Shown: positions 47,653 to 57,012, counted from the stretch's first letter. The stretch is DNA of 64,000 nt from Thermacetogenium phaeum DSM 12270 (GCF_000305935.1 NC_018870.1:2093001-2157000), one strand, 5' to 3'. The notes: a model not told the origin generated them from the sequence alone. A program made the numbers and translations.

Positions 47653-49242
47653 TCACCTTCCCCCCTGAATGGCGCCGGAGCGCCTGTGGAGGCCAAGACG
47701 CCTTTTCGCCAGGTTCAACACCAGCTGAAACTCATCCAAATGAAGCAGAATGGCCAGCAGAAAATAAACCAGAACTCCTGAAGCAACGGCACTCCCTACG
47801 GCAACCAACTGCGCTGTCTTGGTAGCGATCCCCAACAGATCCTGGAGACGGCTGACAACCTCATAGGCCACACCTCCCATGATCAGGGAGGCGGCACAAG
47901 ATCCCAGGCCGGACAGGATGATCCTCCTCCCGTCCAGGTGGCCGAGCTTGATGCGGAGAAGCGCGAGCAGCACCAGCATGTTGACAATCCCTACCAGAGA
48001 ATAGGCCAGAGCCAGGCCGCTGTGTCCCATGGGCTTGACCAGCCAGATGTTGAGGAGGATATTGAGAAACACCGTCCCGATCCCCACCAGGACCGGCGTT
48101 CTGGTATCCCGGAGGGCATAGTAAACCCGCGTCAGCACCATAGCCCCGGAATAGCCGACGATCCCGAAGGAGTAGTAAAAGAGCGCCGCCGCCGTGGCCA
48201 AGGTGCTCTCCGGGGTGAACTTACCCATCTGAAAGAACAGCCTGATCGCCGGGAGGCCGATGGCCAGTAGCCCCGCCACACAGGGGATGGTCAGGAAGTT
48301 GGTCGACCTGATCCCCAAGGAGATCGTGCGGCGAAAATCCTGCCAGTTTTGCCGGGCAGCCTGCTCGGTGAGGGTCGGGAATATCGCCGTCCCGATAGCC
48401 ACCGCAAATATCCCTATGGGAAGCTGCATGATCCGCTGGGCGGTGCGCAGGGCCGCCAGCTGCCCGCCGGGAAGGTTAGAAGCCAGGTTCTGGCTCACGA
48501 AGAGATTAAACTGAGAGACGGAAAGCCCGATGAGAACCGGGAAAACCAGGGCTCCGATCTGCCTCATCCCGGGGTGCCGGAGGTCGAGCAGAGGCTTAAA
48601 GCGCAGCCCCAGGCGCAAGAGAGGAGGCAGCTGGACGGCAAAGTTCATAACCGCCCCGACGACCACACCGACGGCAAAGGCCACGATCCCCAGGCGCGGC
48701 CCCAAAAGCCCCCCGATCACCACTACCGAGAGGTTGTACAAAACCGAGCCCAGGGCCGGTGACGTGAAGTGCTTGTAGGAGTTCAAAACCCCCACGGTCA
48801 CTCCGCTTAAGCCCATGAAAAAGGTCTGAATGAACATGATCCTGGTCAGATACACGGTCATATCAACCTCACCGGGGCTGAAGCCGGGAACCAGGAGGCG
48901 TACCAGCTGCGGGGTAAAAATCATTCCCAAGGAGATGGCAGTCACCATCAGCATAACCACCAGATTGAGCAGGCTGCTCGCCACCCGCCACCCCTCATCC
49001 TCTTCACCCCGTGCGAGGTAACCACCGAAAACGGGTATAAAGGCAGAGCTGAGGGCTCCCCCGATGAGGATCATGTAAATAAAGTCGGGTATGGAAAAGG
49101 CGGCATTATAAATGTCGGTGATCCTGTTCTGCCCAAACTGGGCATAGAGCAGGACGTCCCGCACATAGCCCAGCAGCCGGGAAAGGATCATGGCAACGGT
49201 GATGATCCCCACTGCACGAGCAATCTTTTCACCCTCGGACAT
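47653..49242 (-). CDS. murJ: Lipid II flippase MurJ
   Basis: 529 residues with about 14 membrane helices. Start ARAVGIITVAMILSRLLGYV, then the family lines GGALSSAFIPVFGGYLARGE and FIQTFFMGLSGVTVGVLNSY. It moves lipid II across the membrane for wall synthesis. ATG at 49242 has GAGGAG 6 nt before; a frame from 49305 would add 21 residues without a site. Directly upstream of lepA, and beside the end of the IS605-type element. Confidence 0.94.
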   Translation of the reverse strand: MSEGEKIARAVGIITVAMILSRLLGYVRDVLLYAQFGQNRITDIYNAAFSIPDFIYMILIGGALSSAFIPVFGGYLARGEEDEGWRVASSLLNLVVMLMVTAISLGMIFTPQLVRLLVPGFSPGEVDMTVYLTRIMFIQTFFMGLSGVTVGVLNSYKHFTSPALGSVLYNLSVVVIGGLLGPRLGIVAFAVGVVVGAVMNFAVQLPPLLRLGLRFKPLLDLRHPGMRQIGALVFPVLIGLSVSQFNLFVSQNLASNLPGGQLAALRTAQRIMQLPIGIFAVAIGTAIFPTLTEQAARQNWQDFRRTISLGIRSTNFLTIPCVAGLLAIGLPAIRLFFQMGKFTPESTLATAAALFYYSFGIVGYSGAMVLTRVYYALRDTRTPVLVGIGTVFLNILLNIWLVKPMGHSGLALAYSLVGIVNMLVLLALLRIKLGHLDGRRIILSGLGSCAASLIMGGVAYEVVSRLQDLLGIATKTAQLVAVGSAVASGVLVYFLLAILLHLDEFQLVLNLAKRRLGLHRRSGAIQGGR

Positions 49243-49331
49243 CTCATTCTCCTCTGTCAATAAAATAGGGGCACTCAAAGTAGATATTATCACTTTGTGC
49301 CCCACAACAAAAGTATCCTTTGTGACATCCT

Positions 49332-50685
49332 CCCCTCAATGAATTGAGGGGCATCCTCAAGCGCGAGATGGCAGCTTTCGCCGCAGGTTAGCCAGCATTC
49401 CCCGGATGATCCGGATCATCACCTTGGCCTTAAGGGGTGTCACACTCCCCTTTCTCGCAGGGTCATGCCCCGAGAGCATCGAGCGCTCTAGCGGCTATGT
49501 TTATAGCTCCAACTCTGTCCGCATCAGACTGGTAGCCGCATTTCGTGCATTTGAACCAGCCCTGCTTCTTCCGATTGTAGCGGGAAACATTCCCGCACTT
49601 GGGGCATGTCTTAGAAGTCTCCTTGGGATCGACGTAGATTACGGGCACGCCTTGAAGCGCAGCTTTATACTCGATGAACGAGGCCAGCTCCCGGAAGTTC
49701 CAGCCCGACATCATCCGGTTGAACTTCTTGGATCCTTTGGTCCGTTCCCGGATGCCCAGCAGGTTTTCCAATGCAATCGCCTTGCTTTCAGCTTTCGCGA
49801 TCTCGACAATACGCTTGGAAATACAGTGGTTGATATACCGCATCCATCTTCGTTCACGACCTGCTTCTTTCTTGACACGGGACAGTCTCCCTACCTGCTG
49901 GAGCGCTTTCCGCCGTTCTGCCCAACGCTCTTTTCGCCACCTTATCTGGCGGCCATCAAAGAAGATGTTGTTGGACAGCACGGCCAGTTTGACGATGCCG
50001 AAATCGACCCCAATAATGCCGCCCGGCTCCTTATAGGATGTTTTATAAACCAGTGATTTTTATAAACCAGTGATATTGAAACGTACCATTCACCACTCTC
50101 CCTCTGCCATATCTCCATAGACCCCTGTCGACAGGAACCTCCTGCCAGGTCTTGGAGCCTTCTGGCGTGGTACTCGGAAACAGCAAGAGGCATGGTTATC
50201 TGGCTTCTGCCGGAGGAGACGGGAAACTTGATAACCGATGTTCCCGATGGTAGCTGGTGAAGAGAGTAGCAGTCCTGCCGCACCATTACCGGAATTGTTT
50301 TCTCAAACTTAGGTGGTCCGGCCTTTTTGCCCCTGCGCTTGTGGGAAAGATAGGAGCGCTTGGCGGATAACGCTTTGAGCATGGCGCACTGGAGCGTGCC
50401 CCGATTAAGGTCGAAGAGGTCACGCGCTCGCTGGTAGGTTTCCCGGTTTAACCGGGTACGGCTGGTAGTATTGAGAATTTCTGCTTGTTCCAGAAACCAG
50501 GCACATGCTTGCCTGTAGCTTTCTAGCATTCGGCTCATTTTCTCCAGTTTGCCTTTGTTGGGCTTAAGGAGCTTGACTCTTAGAGTTACCGTCTGCATTT
50601 GGGCCTCTCCTCCGGTTTGCTTAAACTATAGCACAACCGGAAGTATAAACCAAGCCGCCATTCATCCCTTGATTGAAATCAGGGG
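49332..50685 (-). mobile_element. IS605/IS1341-type element carrying only tnpB
   Basis: Bounded by related hairpins: CCCCTCAAT-GA-ATTGAGGGG (49332-49351, right end) and CCCTTGATT-GA-AATCAGGGG type (50666-50685, left end). Both continue into GCATCC/GCATTC on the outside. There is no tnpA inside, so the element needs a helper in trans to move. The stretch between the tnpB stop (49463) and the right hairpin should encode the guide (omega) RNA; its last part fixes the DNA matched by the element. True ends could lie a few bases beyond the hairpins. Confidence 0.75.
49463..50598 (-). pseudogene. tnpB: tnpB, RNA-guided nuclease, broken by a 17-bp tandem duplication
   Basis: The N-terminal part (to about 50041) runs from MQTVTLRVKLLKPNKGKLEK to WYVSISLVYKNHWFIK; the rest is in another frame and has the RuvC core (Asp in GVDFGIVKLAVLSNN, Glu in ALENLLGIR, Asp in DADRVGAINIAARAL) and the zinc ribbon (CPKCGNVSRYNRKKQGWFKC). 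At 50041-50073 TATAAACCAGTGA with its T-run stands twice in tandem, a 17-bp duplication. Taking one copy out restores a single frame of about 373 codons (WYVSISLVYKTSYKEPGG, then IIGVDFGI) with all catalytic residues. So the gene was intact until one recent slip event. Confidence 0.85.
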
Positions 50686-50791
50686 CATTCTGGCAGGAAA
50701 TTTGTAAATTGCCCGCATATCCACCCGCATTCCTCTCAAGAGCCCGGTTCCCAAACCACCTTTCTGATAAGTAGAAGCTGATTAAATGCGG

Positions 50792-51037
50792 TCATTTCCT
50801 GAAGTTGTCGGTCAAGACTTCCTTTACCTCTTGGAGGCAACTGCGGCAGTCGTCCATCAGCTCCGCGACGCAGGCAGAAGCCCTCACAGCAGCCTGCCGG
50901 AGGGTTTCCCCCTCAATGGTCAGGCAACCTTCTTCCGACCCCTGCAGCCGGCGCATATTGTAGTCGGTCAGAAAGAGCCCCCCGGCCAGCGCCAGCAGAA
51001 TCACGGCAATGAGCAGAAAGCGACCAGGTCTTTGCAA
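50792..51037 (-). CDS. Small membrane-anchored protein of unknown function
   Basis: 81 residues: a membrane helix (FLLIAVILLALAGGLFLTDY, residues about 7-27) and a soluble, helical tail with three Cys (EEGCLTIEG, ASACVAEL, DDCRSC). The start is TTG about 8 nt after AGGAGGTG. No family recognised. It could be outside the membrane in a spore or division role given spoIIP nearby, but nothing shows this. Confidence 0.5.
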   Translation of the reverse strand: MQRPGRFLLIAVILLALAGGLFLTDYNMRRLQGSEEGCLTIEGETLRQAAVRASACVAELMDDCRSCLQEVKEVLTDNFRK

Positions 51038-51128
51038 TGCCTACACCTCCTGCAATGTTTTATCACTATTTTTTCCGTTCCTGGGGGGTTATAACCGCCG
51101 ACAGCACCGCCGAGCTCCGGCTTCCTCC

Positions 51129-51226
51129 CGGTCGGCCGTTCCGGATATTTGCACGGAGGTGGACGGTGGACCCATTCCGGTTCCAGTTCGGCGGCATTAT
51201 TAATACAAGTTCTGAACGGCCGACCG
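51129..51226. repeat. 98-bp element with 13-bp inverted ends
   Basis: CGGTCGGCCGTTC (51129-51141) and GAACGGCCGACCG (51214-51226) are perfect inverted copies, 72 bp apart; TTTTT follows on the plus strand. It could be a small miniature transposon, a structured RNA, or the leader/terminator of a short transcript. It fills most of the 308-bp gap before the gene at 51346, which has no other feature. Confidence 0.5.
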
Positions 51227-51345
51227 TTTTTGGAAAAACTGCCTGGCATTTTTTACCGGGGGCGACAATCAGGTGGTTATGAGATAAAATTATGTTCAGG
51301 ACATTTCAACCTGTCGAATACACCACAGAAGCGGGGGGTAGCAAC

Positions 51346-52257
51346 ATGCAGGAGTTTGCCGGGAATGCTCTGACAACTGCCGATGTCTGCCGCAAGCTTA
51401 ATGTTACGCCCCGTGAGGTTCACCGGCTGGTGGCCGAGGGCTACCTCGATGTGGTTGCTATTTCCAGGTTCAAGCACGGTGTTATGCCCCTGTTTAGCGA
51501 AGATCAGGTCGTCCGGGTACGGAAGAAGATACCCTCCATTTTAAGGGGGTGGGACCGGGAGAAAGGAGCACGATGGGGGAAGGACGCAGCCCGGGAGCGC
51601 CTGCGAAACTGGTGTGCCCTGCACCGTACCAGGGCCCGCAAGGAACGCTTTCTCCAGGCTCTTGCCGACCTGCCGGAAAAAAGCGGGAGGCTTCTCCGCG
51701 CCGCCTACTACCTTTACCACCTCAACCACTACGCCAAAGCCGGTGAGTCCTACCTCTACGACCTCAAGGAGCAGGTTCTGAAAGCCATGTCTGTCTCTTT
51801 TACCGCAGCCGATGGGCTGCAAATATACTTTATCCCCGGCCGCGATCGGATCCGCCTTTGCCCAGACTGCCGGAGGCGGGCGCGCAAGGAAAAGAGGACC
51901 TACCTGGAATTTGCTGAGATGACCGGAGGGTGCGCTCACTGCCAGAGAGATGAGGGCTACTTCAGCCTCTACGAGTTCCAGATTGCCTACGACGACCACC
52001 ACTTCTGTTTTCACTCCCCTGCGCAGGTAGCGGGAAAGTGGCTGAAGGGAAAAAAACTTCCTACCAGAGAGAGTTCGGAGAGGGAGGGGGGCTATCCCTT
52101 CGGAAGACCGATTTCGGCGGGAGAAGCCGTGGCGGTAAACCTGGCCGAGGTGATCGAAGAGCTGGAGAGCTTTCTCGCTTCCCAGGGCCTTGCAGCAAAA
52201 CTCATATCAGATCCACCTATCAGCAGAACGGGACAGCCAGCTGTCAGCCGCCGCTGA
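51346..52257 (+). CDS. HTH plus zinc-ribbon protein of unknown function
   Basis: 303 residues from ATG at 51346 (GGGGGGTAG 4-5 nt before). The N-terminus looks like a MerR-type helix-turn-helix (LTTADVCRKLNVTPREVHRL, then VAEGYLDVVAIS). A basic helical middle (RARKERFLQALADLPEKSGR) follows, then a zinc ribbon of the form CPDC ... CAHC (residues about 183-210), and a short C-terminal helix. No MerR effector domain. It may bind DNA or RNA. Its end overlaps the spoIIP end tail to tail by 14 bp. Confidence 0.65.
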   Translation: MQEFAGNALTTADVCRKLNVTPREVHRLVAEGYLDVVAISRFKHGVMPLFSEDQVVRVRKKIPSILRGWDREKGARWGKDAARERLRNWCALHRTRARKERFLQALADLPEKSGRLLRAAYYLYHLNHYAKAGESYLYDLKEQVLKAMSVSFTAADGLQIYFIPGRDRIRLCPDCRRRARKEKRTYLEFAEMTGGCAHCQRDEGYFSLYEFQIAYDDHHFCFHSPAQVAGKWLKGKKLPTRESSEREGGYPFGRPISAGEAVAVNLAEVIEELESFLASQGLAAKLISDPPISRTGQPAVSRR

Positions 52258-53221
52258 GGCCCTCATCTCGGATCAGTTCGGCGAGCACTGAAGCCAGACA
52301 GCGGGCAGCAACCAGTCCCTCTTGAAGGGTGTTCTTGTCGCTCCCCACCTCGACCAGGATCGCCCTCGGGGAAACGTGCTGGTTGTAGCGTCCATCCTTC
52401 AGGCGCACGCCCTTAACGATTCCCGGATACTTTTCCTCAAGGAGATTGGCGATCCTCTGGGCGAAGGCGTAGTTCTCCTGCCAGTGGGGATTGGGCAGCC
52501 GCCGGCCGTTGCTCACCACAAGCATGATCCGGGCGGACTCCTCACCATTCACGAAAACCGTCTCCTTCCTGGGTATCCCGGCATCCCTGTGGATGTCCAT
52601 CAGCACCTTGAGTTCCGGGTTTTCGCTGACCAGCCTTCGAGCCGTTACCTCAGATTTAATATAGGAAGTCGGGAAGTCGGGATAATCGTGAATGGTGAGG
52701 TCGTGAATCACCTTAATTCCTTCTTGTTCCAGACAGCTGGCGATCTCCTTTCCGACCGCGCTTACCGCGCCGTTTTCCCCCTCCACCTTGCTTTTCCCGT
52801 GTAGAGGAATGTAAGTTTCTGCGTTGTGGGTATGGTAGATGGCTACCTCGCAAGGCCTGTCTTCTTCGACCATCCCCTCGCGGCTCAGCCCTCTCTCCGC
52901 CGGCTCTTCAAGGGGCTGCGCCGCCACAGCTACGGCATTCGACCAGTCAGCACTTCTGGGAAGCCCCTTTTTTAAAACGTCAGGGGGATACCAGGGGTCG
53001 ACGCCGCTCAGCGCAACGAGGAAAGTGCCGGCCAGATCGCTCCCGAACTCCCCGCTCTCCGGCCCAGCCAGCCCGAAAGCCAGAACCTGCTCCAAAGAAG
53101 GGCTTTCCCCGATTCCCCAGCCGATAACACAGAAGAAGGAAAGAACGGCTACGGACAGGTAGCGGCTCAAGGCGTATCCCCTGATAGTTCTCCGGAACAA
53201 GTCAACCACCCCTTGCCTCAA
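52244..53221 (-). CDS. spoIIP: Stage II sporulation protein P
   Basis: 325 residues. N-terminal membrane anchor (LSVAVLSFFCVIGWGIG), then an amidase/endopeptidase domain with the metal ligands in VAIYHTHNAETYIPLHG, a Glu later, and LKVLMDIHRDAGIPRKE, ending RAILVEVGSDKNTLQE. Cell-wall hydrolase of the engulfment complex with SpoIID and SpoIIM. Supports a spore-forming host. In many Firmicutes gpr lies next to it; here it is absent. Convergent with the HTH/zinc-ribbon gene. Confidence 0.93.
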   Translation of the reverse strand: MRQGVVDLFRRTIRGYALSRYLSVAVLSFFCVIGWGIGESPSLEQVLAFGLAGPESGEFGSDLAGTFLVALSGVDPWYPPDVLKKGLPRSADWSNAVAVAAQPLEEPAERGLSREGMVEEDRPCEVAIYHTHNAETYIPLHGKSKVEGENGAVSAVGKEIASCLEQEGIKVIHDLTIHDYPDFPTSYIKSEVTARRLVSENPELKVLMDIHRDAGIPRKETVFVNGEESARIMLVVSNGRRLPNPHWQENYAFAQRIANLLEEKYPGIVKGVRLKDGRYNQHVSPRAILVEVGSDKNTLQEGLVAARCLASVLAELIRDEGLSGG

Positions 53222-53508
53222 TCTCTACAACGCCTACATAACAACGATATTCCAGCATGTGCCAAAATATCACCGGGGAAAGCAAAATGCGCCTCGCCAG
53301 GCGGAAACAGCCGACACGCCAATCCGGCAGCCATCAGATTACCTACAGGTCGACCGAAGTTCAGACCGGCACAGCGACGACAAATTCTCATTACCAGTTT
53401 CTTTCCAATGAAACGGCTGTCCGCCAAATGGCTGCCGGGAAGGATAATCCGGAAATCCCCATACTCGCTGCCAGAAGCGTTAAAATGGGAGAATAAGGAT
53501 AGCGGCCG

Positions 53509-54429
53509 TTACCGCTGCAGCTCAACTGCCGCAGGGGGGATGACCGACAGGACCTCTGACCCGTGTGGCCGCCATACCGGTGAGAGGCGATCGAGGAGGG
53601 AGATGTCAATACCGCTCAGGATTTCGTTGGGGCGCAGGAAATTCTTCATGAAGACCGCCACGATCTCCAATTGTGTCCGGTATTGTAAAATGGCCTGCCT
53701 TTTCAGATTTAAGTAGCACCGCTCCACCGTCAGGGTGTACCAGGTGCAGTTCCGCTTGAGAAACCTCCTGGGAGGCCTGAGGGCCTTTTTCTTCCAAAGC
53801 ACGGGAGCTACCTGCCAGATCCCTGCATGGATCAGGTAAGCGAAAAGCTGCGGGATTCGGGGTTCCCCCCTGCGCTCCTGCGCCGCCGCAGTCAGTGTAA
53901 ACAAAGCGCAAAAGCGGTGGTCGGGGTGAGTATCCCGGGGATGGGGAAGGAGGATCACCGTAGGCCGGAACAGCTCCATGACCTTCGCCAAATCACAGAT
54001 GATGCTCTCCGCCACATAGGGAGCACCGGGAGACAACGCGTCTTCATAGGGCACCGTGCTGCAGTGTGAAAACGGTGAAGTATAGGGATATGCCCGGCTG
54101 CCGGTCCAGATCCCCTCCAAGCCGCCGTCTGGGTAGCCGAGAAAGGTGATGTCCTCTTCGGATAACCCCAGGACGCCGAGGGCGCGGCGGGCTTCCTCCA
54201 TGCGCTCCCGCCCGTAGGAGAGGAAATTCTCAGGCCTGGGGCAGAGAACCCTTTGAGACAACCTGACTCCGCAGCCAAAACCATCCCCGCTGGTCAGGAA
54301 CACCACGTGCACGGAGGCCTCCGCGGCGGCGCGGGCAATGGTCCCCCCCGCAGCAAGCACCTCGTCGTCGGGGTGAGGGCTGACCACCAGCAGGCGCAGC
54401 CGCGGTCCGCCTAAGTCGAGCGGTTTCAA
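53509..54429 (-). CDS. PIG-L/LmbE-family deacetylase
   Basis: 306 residues. Zinc motif LLVVSPHPDDEVLAAGG (His-Pro-Asp-Asp-Glu) at the start and the second ligand stretch PHPRDTHPDHRFCALFT. The family removes acetyl groups from N-acetylglucosamine-type sugars (e.g. in bacillithiol or glycolipid synthesis). No glycosyltransferase partner lies next door, so the substrate is open. It has no signal peptide. Stands alone between a 287-bp gap (no gene) and a dispersed repeat. Confidence 0.88.
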   Translation of the reverse strand: MKPLDLGGPRLRLLVVSPHPDDEVLAAGGTIARAAAEASVHVVFLTSGDGFGCGVRLSQRVLCPRPENFLSYGRERMEEARRALGVLGLSEEDITFLGYPDGGLEGIWTGSRAYPYTSPFSHCSTVPYEDALSPGAPYVAESIICDLAKVMELFRPTVILLPHPRDTHPDHRFCALFTLTAAAQERRGEPRIPQLFAYLIHAGIWQVAPVLWKKKALRPPRRFLKRNCTWYTLTVERCYLNLKRQAILQYRTQLEIVAVFMKNFLRPNEILSGIDISLLDRLSPVWRPHGSEVLSVIPPAAVELQR

Positions 54430-54549
54430 ACCGGTATTCAGTAGCGCAGAAAAAACCAGGGCGAACGCCCCCTCCGTTGGGTCCGTCAGAATTTTTTCAC
54501 CACCGGCAGAACGTAAAGGCCAGGCAGGCCGGCGGGTTCAATCCTCCGC

Positions 54550-54864
54550 CATGAAAATACATCAAGTTAACCCGCCGGTCTGCCGCTCGAGTCCCGATTC
54601 CAGGCCGGACAGGACGACGGCTCGCTTCGGGACAGCTCTGAGATGCTGCGTAACAAGTTGCGAACTGCTTCTGCCAATCGCAGCGTTTGGCCTCGCTGCA
54701 AATCCATTCCATCGAAACTCATAAGGTGTCTGTACTCGCATCCCGACCTGTCATCCTCGCTTCGCCTGTCCTGTTACCCGGCCTTCCATGGGTCGCTCGC
54801 CGGTAGACCCGTCGGGTATTTTCATACTCTGTTGGTGCCGCCGGAGGCGGCGTGAGGGTCTGCC
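54550..54864. repeat. Dispersed repeat, copy 3
   Basis: 54550-54693 matches 27943-28085; 54828-54864 matches the core of copies 1 and 2. Between them is unmatched sequence. The left end (ATGAAAATAC, then CCCGCCGGTCTGCCG) is an imperfect inverted copy of the part ending ...GGGTATTTTCAT at 54826 (reverse strand ATGAAAATACCCGACGGGTC), so the element may have about 40-bp terminal inverted repeats, like a MITE. It fills the gap before rpsT. Confidence 0.7.
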
Positions 54865-54979
54865 GGGAAGATGTGAATAACCCCATCAAAAGAACCTCTC
54901 CCTCCGGGGTTGAAATTCCCGAGAAATCGTGATAGCATCATACTTGGCTTGATTTTTCCGCACCAAAGGGGGTGAGAAA

Positions 54980-55246
54980 ATGGCAAACACCAAATCGGCA
55001 ATCAAAAGAGCAAAAACCGCCAGGAAACGGCAACTGCGCAACGCCTCCTACAAGTCGGCCATGAAGACCGCCATCAAGAAGTTCGAGGCAGCTCTGGCGG
55101 CAGGGGACAGGGAAAACTTAGAGGCAACCTACAGAAAGGCAATCCGCCTGATCGATAAGGTCGCCACAAAAGGAGTTATTCACCCCAATACCAGAGACCG
55201 GAAAAAGTCCAAGCTGGCACGGAAGCTGAACCAGGCTCTGGCCTGA
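54980..55246 (+). CDS. rpsT: 30S ribosomal protein S20
   Basis: 88 residues, the usual size, very basic and helical: MANTKSAIKRAKTARKRQLR, then ATKGVIHPNTRDRKKSKLAR. GGGGGTGAG lies before the ATG. Single gene with its own terminator; convergent with holA, the usual neighbour in Firmicutes. Confidence 0.97.
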   Translation: MANTKSAIKRAKTARKRQLRNASYKSAMKTAIKKFEAALAAGDRENLEATYRKAIRLIDKVATKGVIHPNTRDRKKSKLARKLNQALA

Positions 55247-55265
55247 TGACGAATAACTTCAGCAA

Positions 55266-55295
55266 GAACCCCTTTCAGATCAAGGGGTTTTTTAT
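55266..55295 (+). terminator. rpsT terminator
   Basis: AACCCCTTTCAGATCAAGGG pairs ACCCC with GGGGT and runs into TTTTTTATT. 20 bp after the rpsT stop. Confidence 0.85.
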
Positions 55296-55296
55296 T

Positions 55297-56277
55297 TCAG
55301 CGGCAGATCTCGGCAAGGAGCGACTCCAGAAGCAGAACCGGTTCCCCCTGCCCCTGTTTCACCGCCCGGTCGATCTCCAGGAGGGAATCGAGGGCTCTTT
55401 CCAGTTCGGGGAGGGTGAAGAACCGGACCTGCTGCTGCAGCTTCTTGCCGGCATAGGGGTGAACCCTCATCACCTCTGCCAGAGCGGCGGGAGAAACCCC
55501 CTCTTTCAGAAGCCAGGCCGCCTCCAGCAGCTGAAGAAAATGCCGGGAAAGGAGGGCTAAAAGGCGTACGGGAGACTCCCCTTGACCGATCAAGTCTCTC
55601 AGGATCTCCCCGGCCATCCCCCTTTTTCGGGCGGCAACCGCGTCCACCAGATCAAAGATGCTGCGCCCGATGCTGCGGCTGCCCACCTGCTGCAGGGCAG
55701 CAGTGCTGATTTCCCGCACCCGCGGCCCCAGGTAAAGAGAGACTTTTTCCAGTTCATGGCTGATGAGCGCCGGGTTGTCCCTACACGAAAAACGCAGATA
55801 CTCCGCAGCGGTGCGGGTGAGCCTTTTCTGGCGCGACTCCGCCTCCGCCTGCATCCACCTTTCCAGCTCTCTTCCCTTGAGCGGGGCACACTCGACCACC
55901 CAACCGCTCTCCGCAAGCCGGTGCACCAGGCCGTCATCTTTTTTCAACCTGTGCCGGAAGACAAAAACAGCCAGCAAGCGGGGGTTCTTGATCCCCTGAT
56001 AAGACTCCAGGGCAGCGGGGGAAGGGGAATCGACAACCACCATGCGCCCTCCACCCACCAGAGGAAGGGTAGTCAGGGAGATGCCGACATCCGCAGCCGG
56101 AGAGTCCTCATCCCACTCCAGGTACTCAACTGACCCCCAACACTCCTCCAGCTTTCTCCGGGCCAGCCTGATTAATTCTCGTACCAGAAACCACTCCTCT
56201 CCGTGGAGGAACATAAAAGGGGGTATTTTTCCTTCCTGAAGAGCCTTCCTGGCTTGATAGTAGCTGAAAACCGGCAA
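55297..56277 (-). CDS. holA: DNA polymerase III delta subunit
   Basis: 326 residues of the clamp-loader delta fold: FLHGEEWFLVRELIRLARRK, VVVDSPSPAALESYQ, LISHELEKVSLYLGPRVR, IFDLVDAVAARKRGMAGEIL and the C-terminal collar helices. It opens the sliding clamp. In Firmicutes it usually lies between comEC and rpsT; here lysO and a small gene separate it from comEC. Confidence 0.92.
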   Translation of the reverse strand: MPVFSYYQARKALQEGKIPPFMFLHGEEWFLVRELIRLARRKLEECWGSVEYLEWDEDSPAADVGISLTTLPLVGGGRMVVVDSPSPAALESYQGIKNPRLLAVFVFRHRLKKDDGLVHRLAESGWVVECAPLKGRELERWMQAEAESRQKRLTRTAAEYLRFSCRDNPALISHELEKVSLYLGPRVREISTAALQQVGSRSIGRSIFDLVDAVAARKRGMAGEILRDLIGQGESPVRLLALLSRHFLQLLEAAWLLKEGVSPAALAEVMRVHPYAGKKLQQQVRFFTLPELERALDSLLEIDRAVKQGQGEPVLLLESLLAEICR

Positions 56278-56376
56278 TTCCGGCCCCTCCCCAGCTGAAG
56301 AAATAAACGGCGACGATCAGCAAATGGCAAAGAATTGCCCTTAAAATAATTCTACCTCCAAGCGAAATCCCCTCTA

Positions 56377-56712
56377 TTAACCATTATCGTCCATATCGTC
56401 TAGCATCTTCAAGAAGGCCGCTGAAAGTTCTCCAAACCCCAACTGCCGGGTAGACCGGTCGATGAATTTGTAAAGCCTCTGCCTCTCATCGCTGCTCATC
56501 CCGGAGGTCATCTCTTTGATCAGGCCGAGGATCTCCCCCTCCTCCGGTAGATCCGCCTTCGGCAACAACTGTTGAAGACGGGCCAGGGCGGCCGCCTGCT
56601 CTCCGGACTGCACAGCCCCCGGAGGTGTTTTCACTCGTGCTTCAGGCTCCGGGAAGTCACCGCCTTCCTGGATCTTTCTCAGCATGGCCAGTAATTCCCC
56701 AACGTCCATCAT
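56377..56712 (-). CDS. Small helical protein of unknown function
   Basis: 111 residues, acidic and helical, no membrane helix or Cys. GGGAGG lies 7 nt before ATG ATG, so the ribosome site supports it. Lines: VGELLAMLRKIQEGGDFPEP, GLIKEMTSGMSSDERQRLYK, and the acidic end LKMLDDMDDNG. No family recognised. It lies 99 bp upstream of holA on the same strand and may be co-transcribed. The 300 bp to its right up to 57012 hold no gene. Confidence 0.6.
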   Translation of the reverse strand: MMDVGELLAMLRKIQEGGDFPEPEARVKTPPGAVQSGEQAAALARLQQLLPKADLPEEGEILGLIKEMTSGMSSDERQRLYKFIDRSTRQLGFGELSAAFLKMLDDMDDNG

Positions 56713-57012
56713 TTATTAACCTCCCGTAAGGTCACCAAATTTTATTTTAAGTTATGCCTCCCGGGGCTGATGTTTGACTTATCTCAAAAATAAAATTGCT
56801 GGGCGGCTACCGACCGGCAAGGTGAGCTGTAGAACGGAGATGAAGGTGTGGCCCCCCTACCCCCGGCAAAACCGGGTATCAGAAGCCTTCGCCAGTCTCA
56901 GGTGGCAGAGGGGATGCTCCGTTTGCTGGGGGTATCCCTATGCAGCCCGGCAGGAAGGGCTAGCCAGGGAACGGCGCAAGTGAGATAATACTCAATGTGA
57001 GGTGAAACACCG

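Noticed and set aside
56774-56983. Plus-strand frame before lysO
   Set aside because: No ribosome site; Arg/Trp-rich composition typical of random GC-rich frames.
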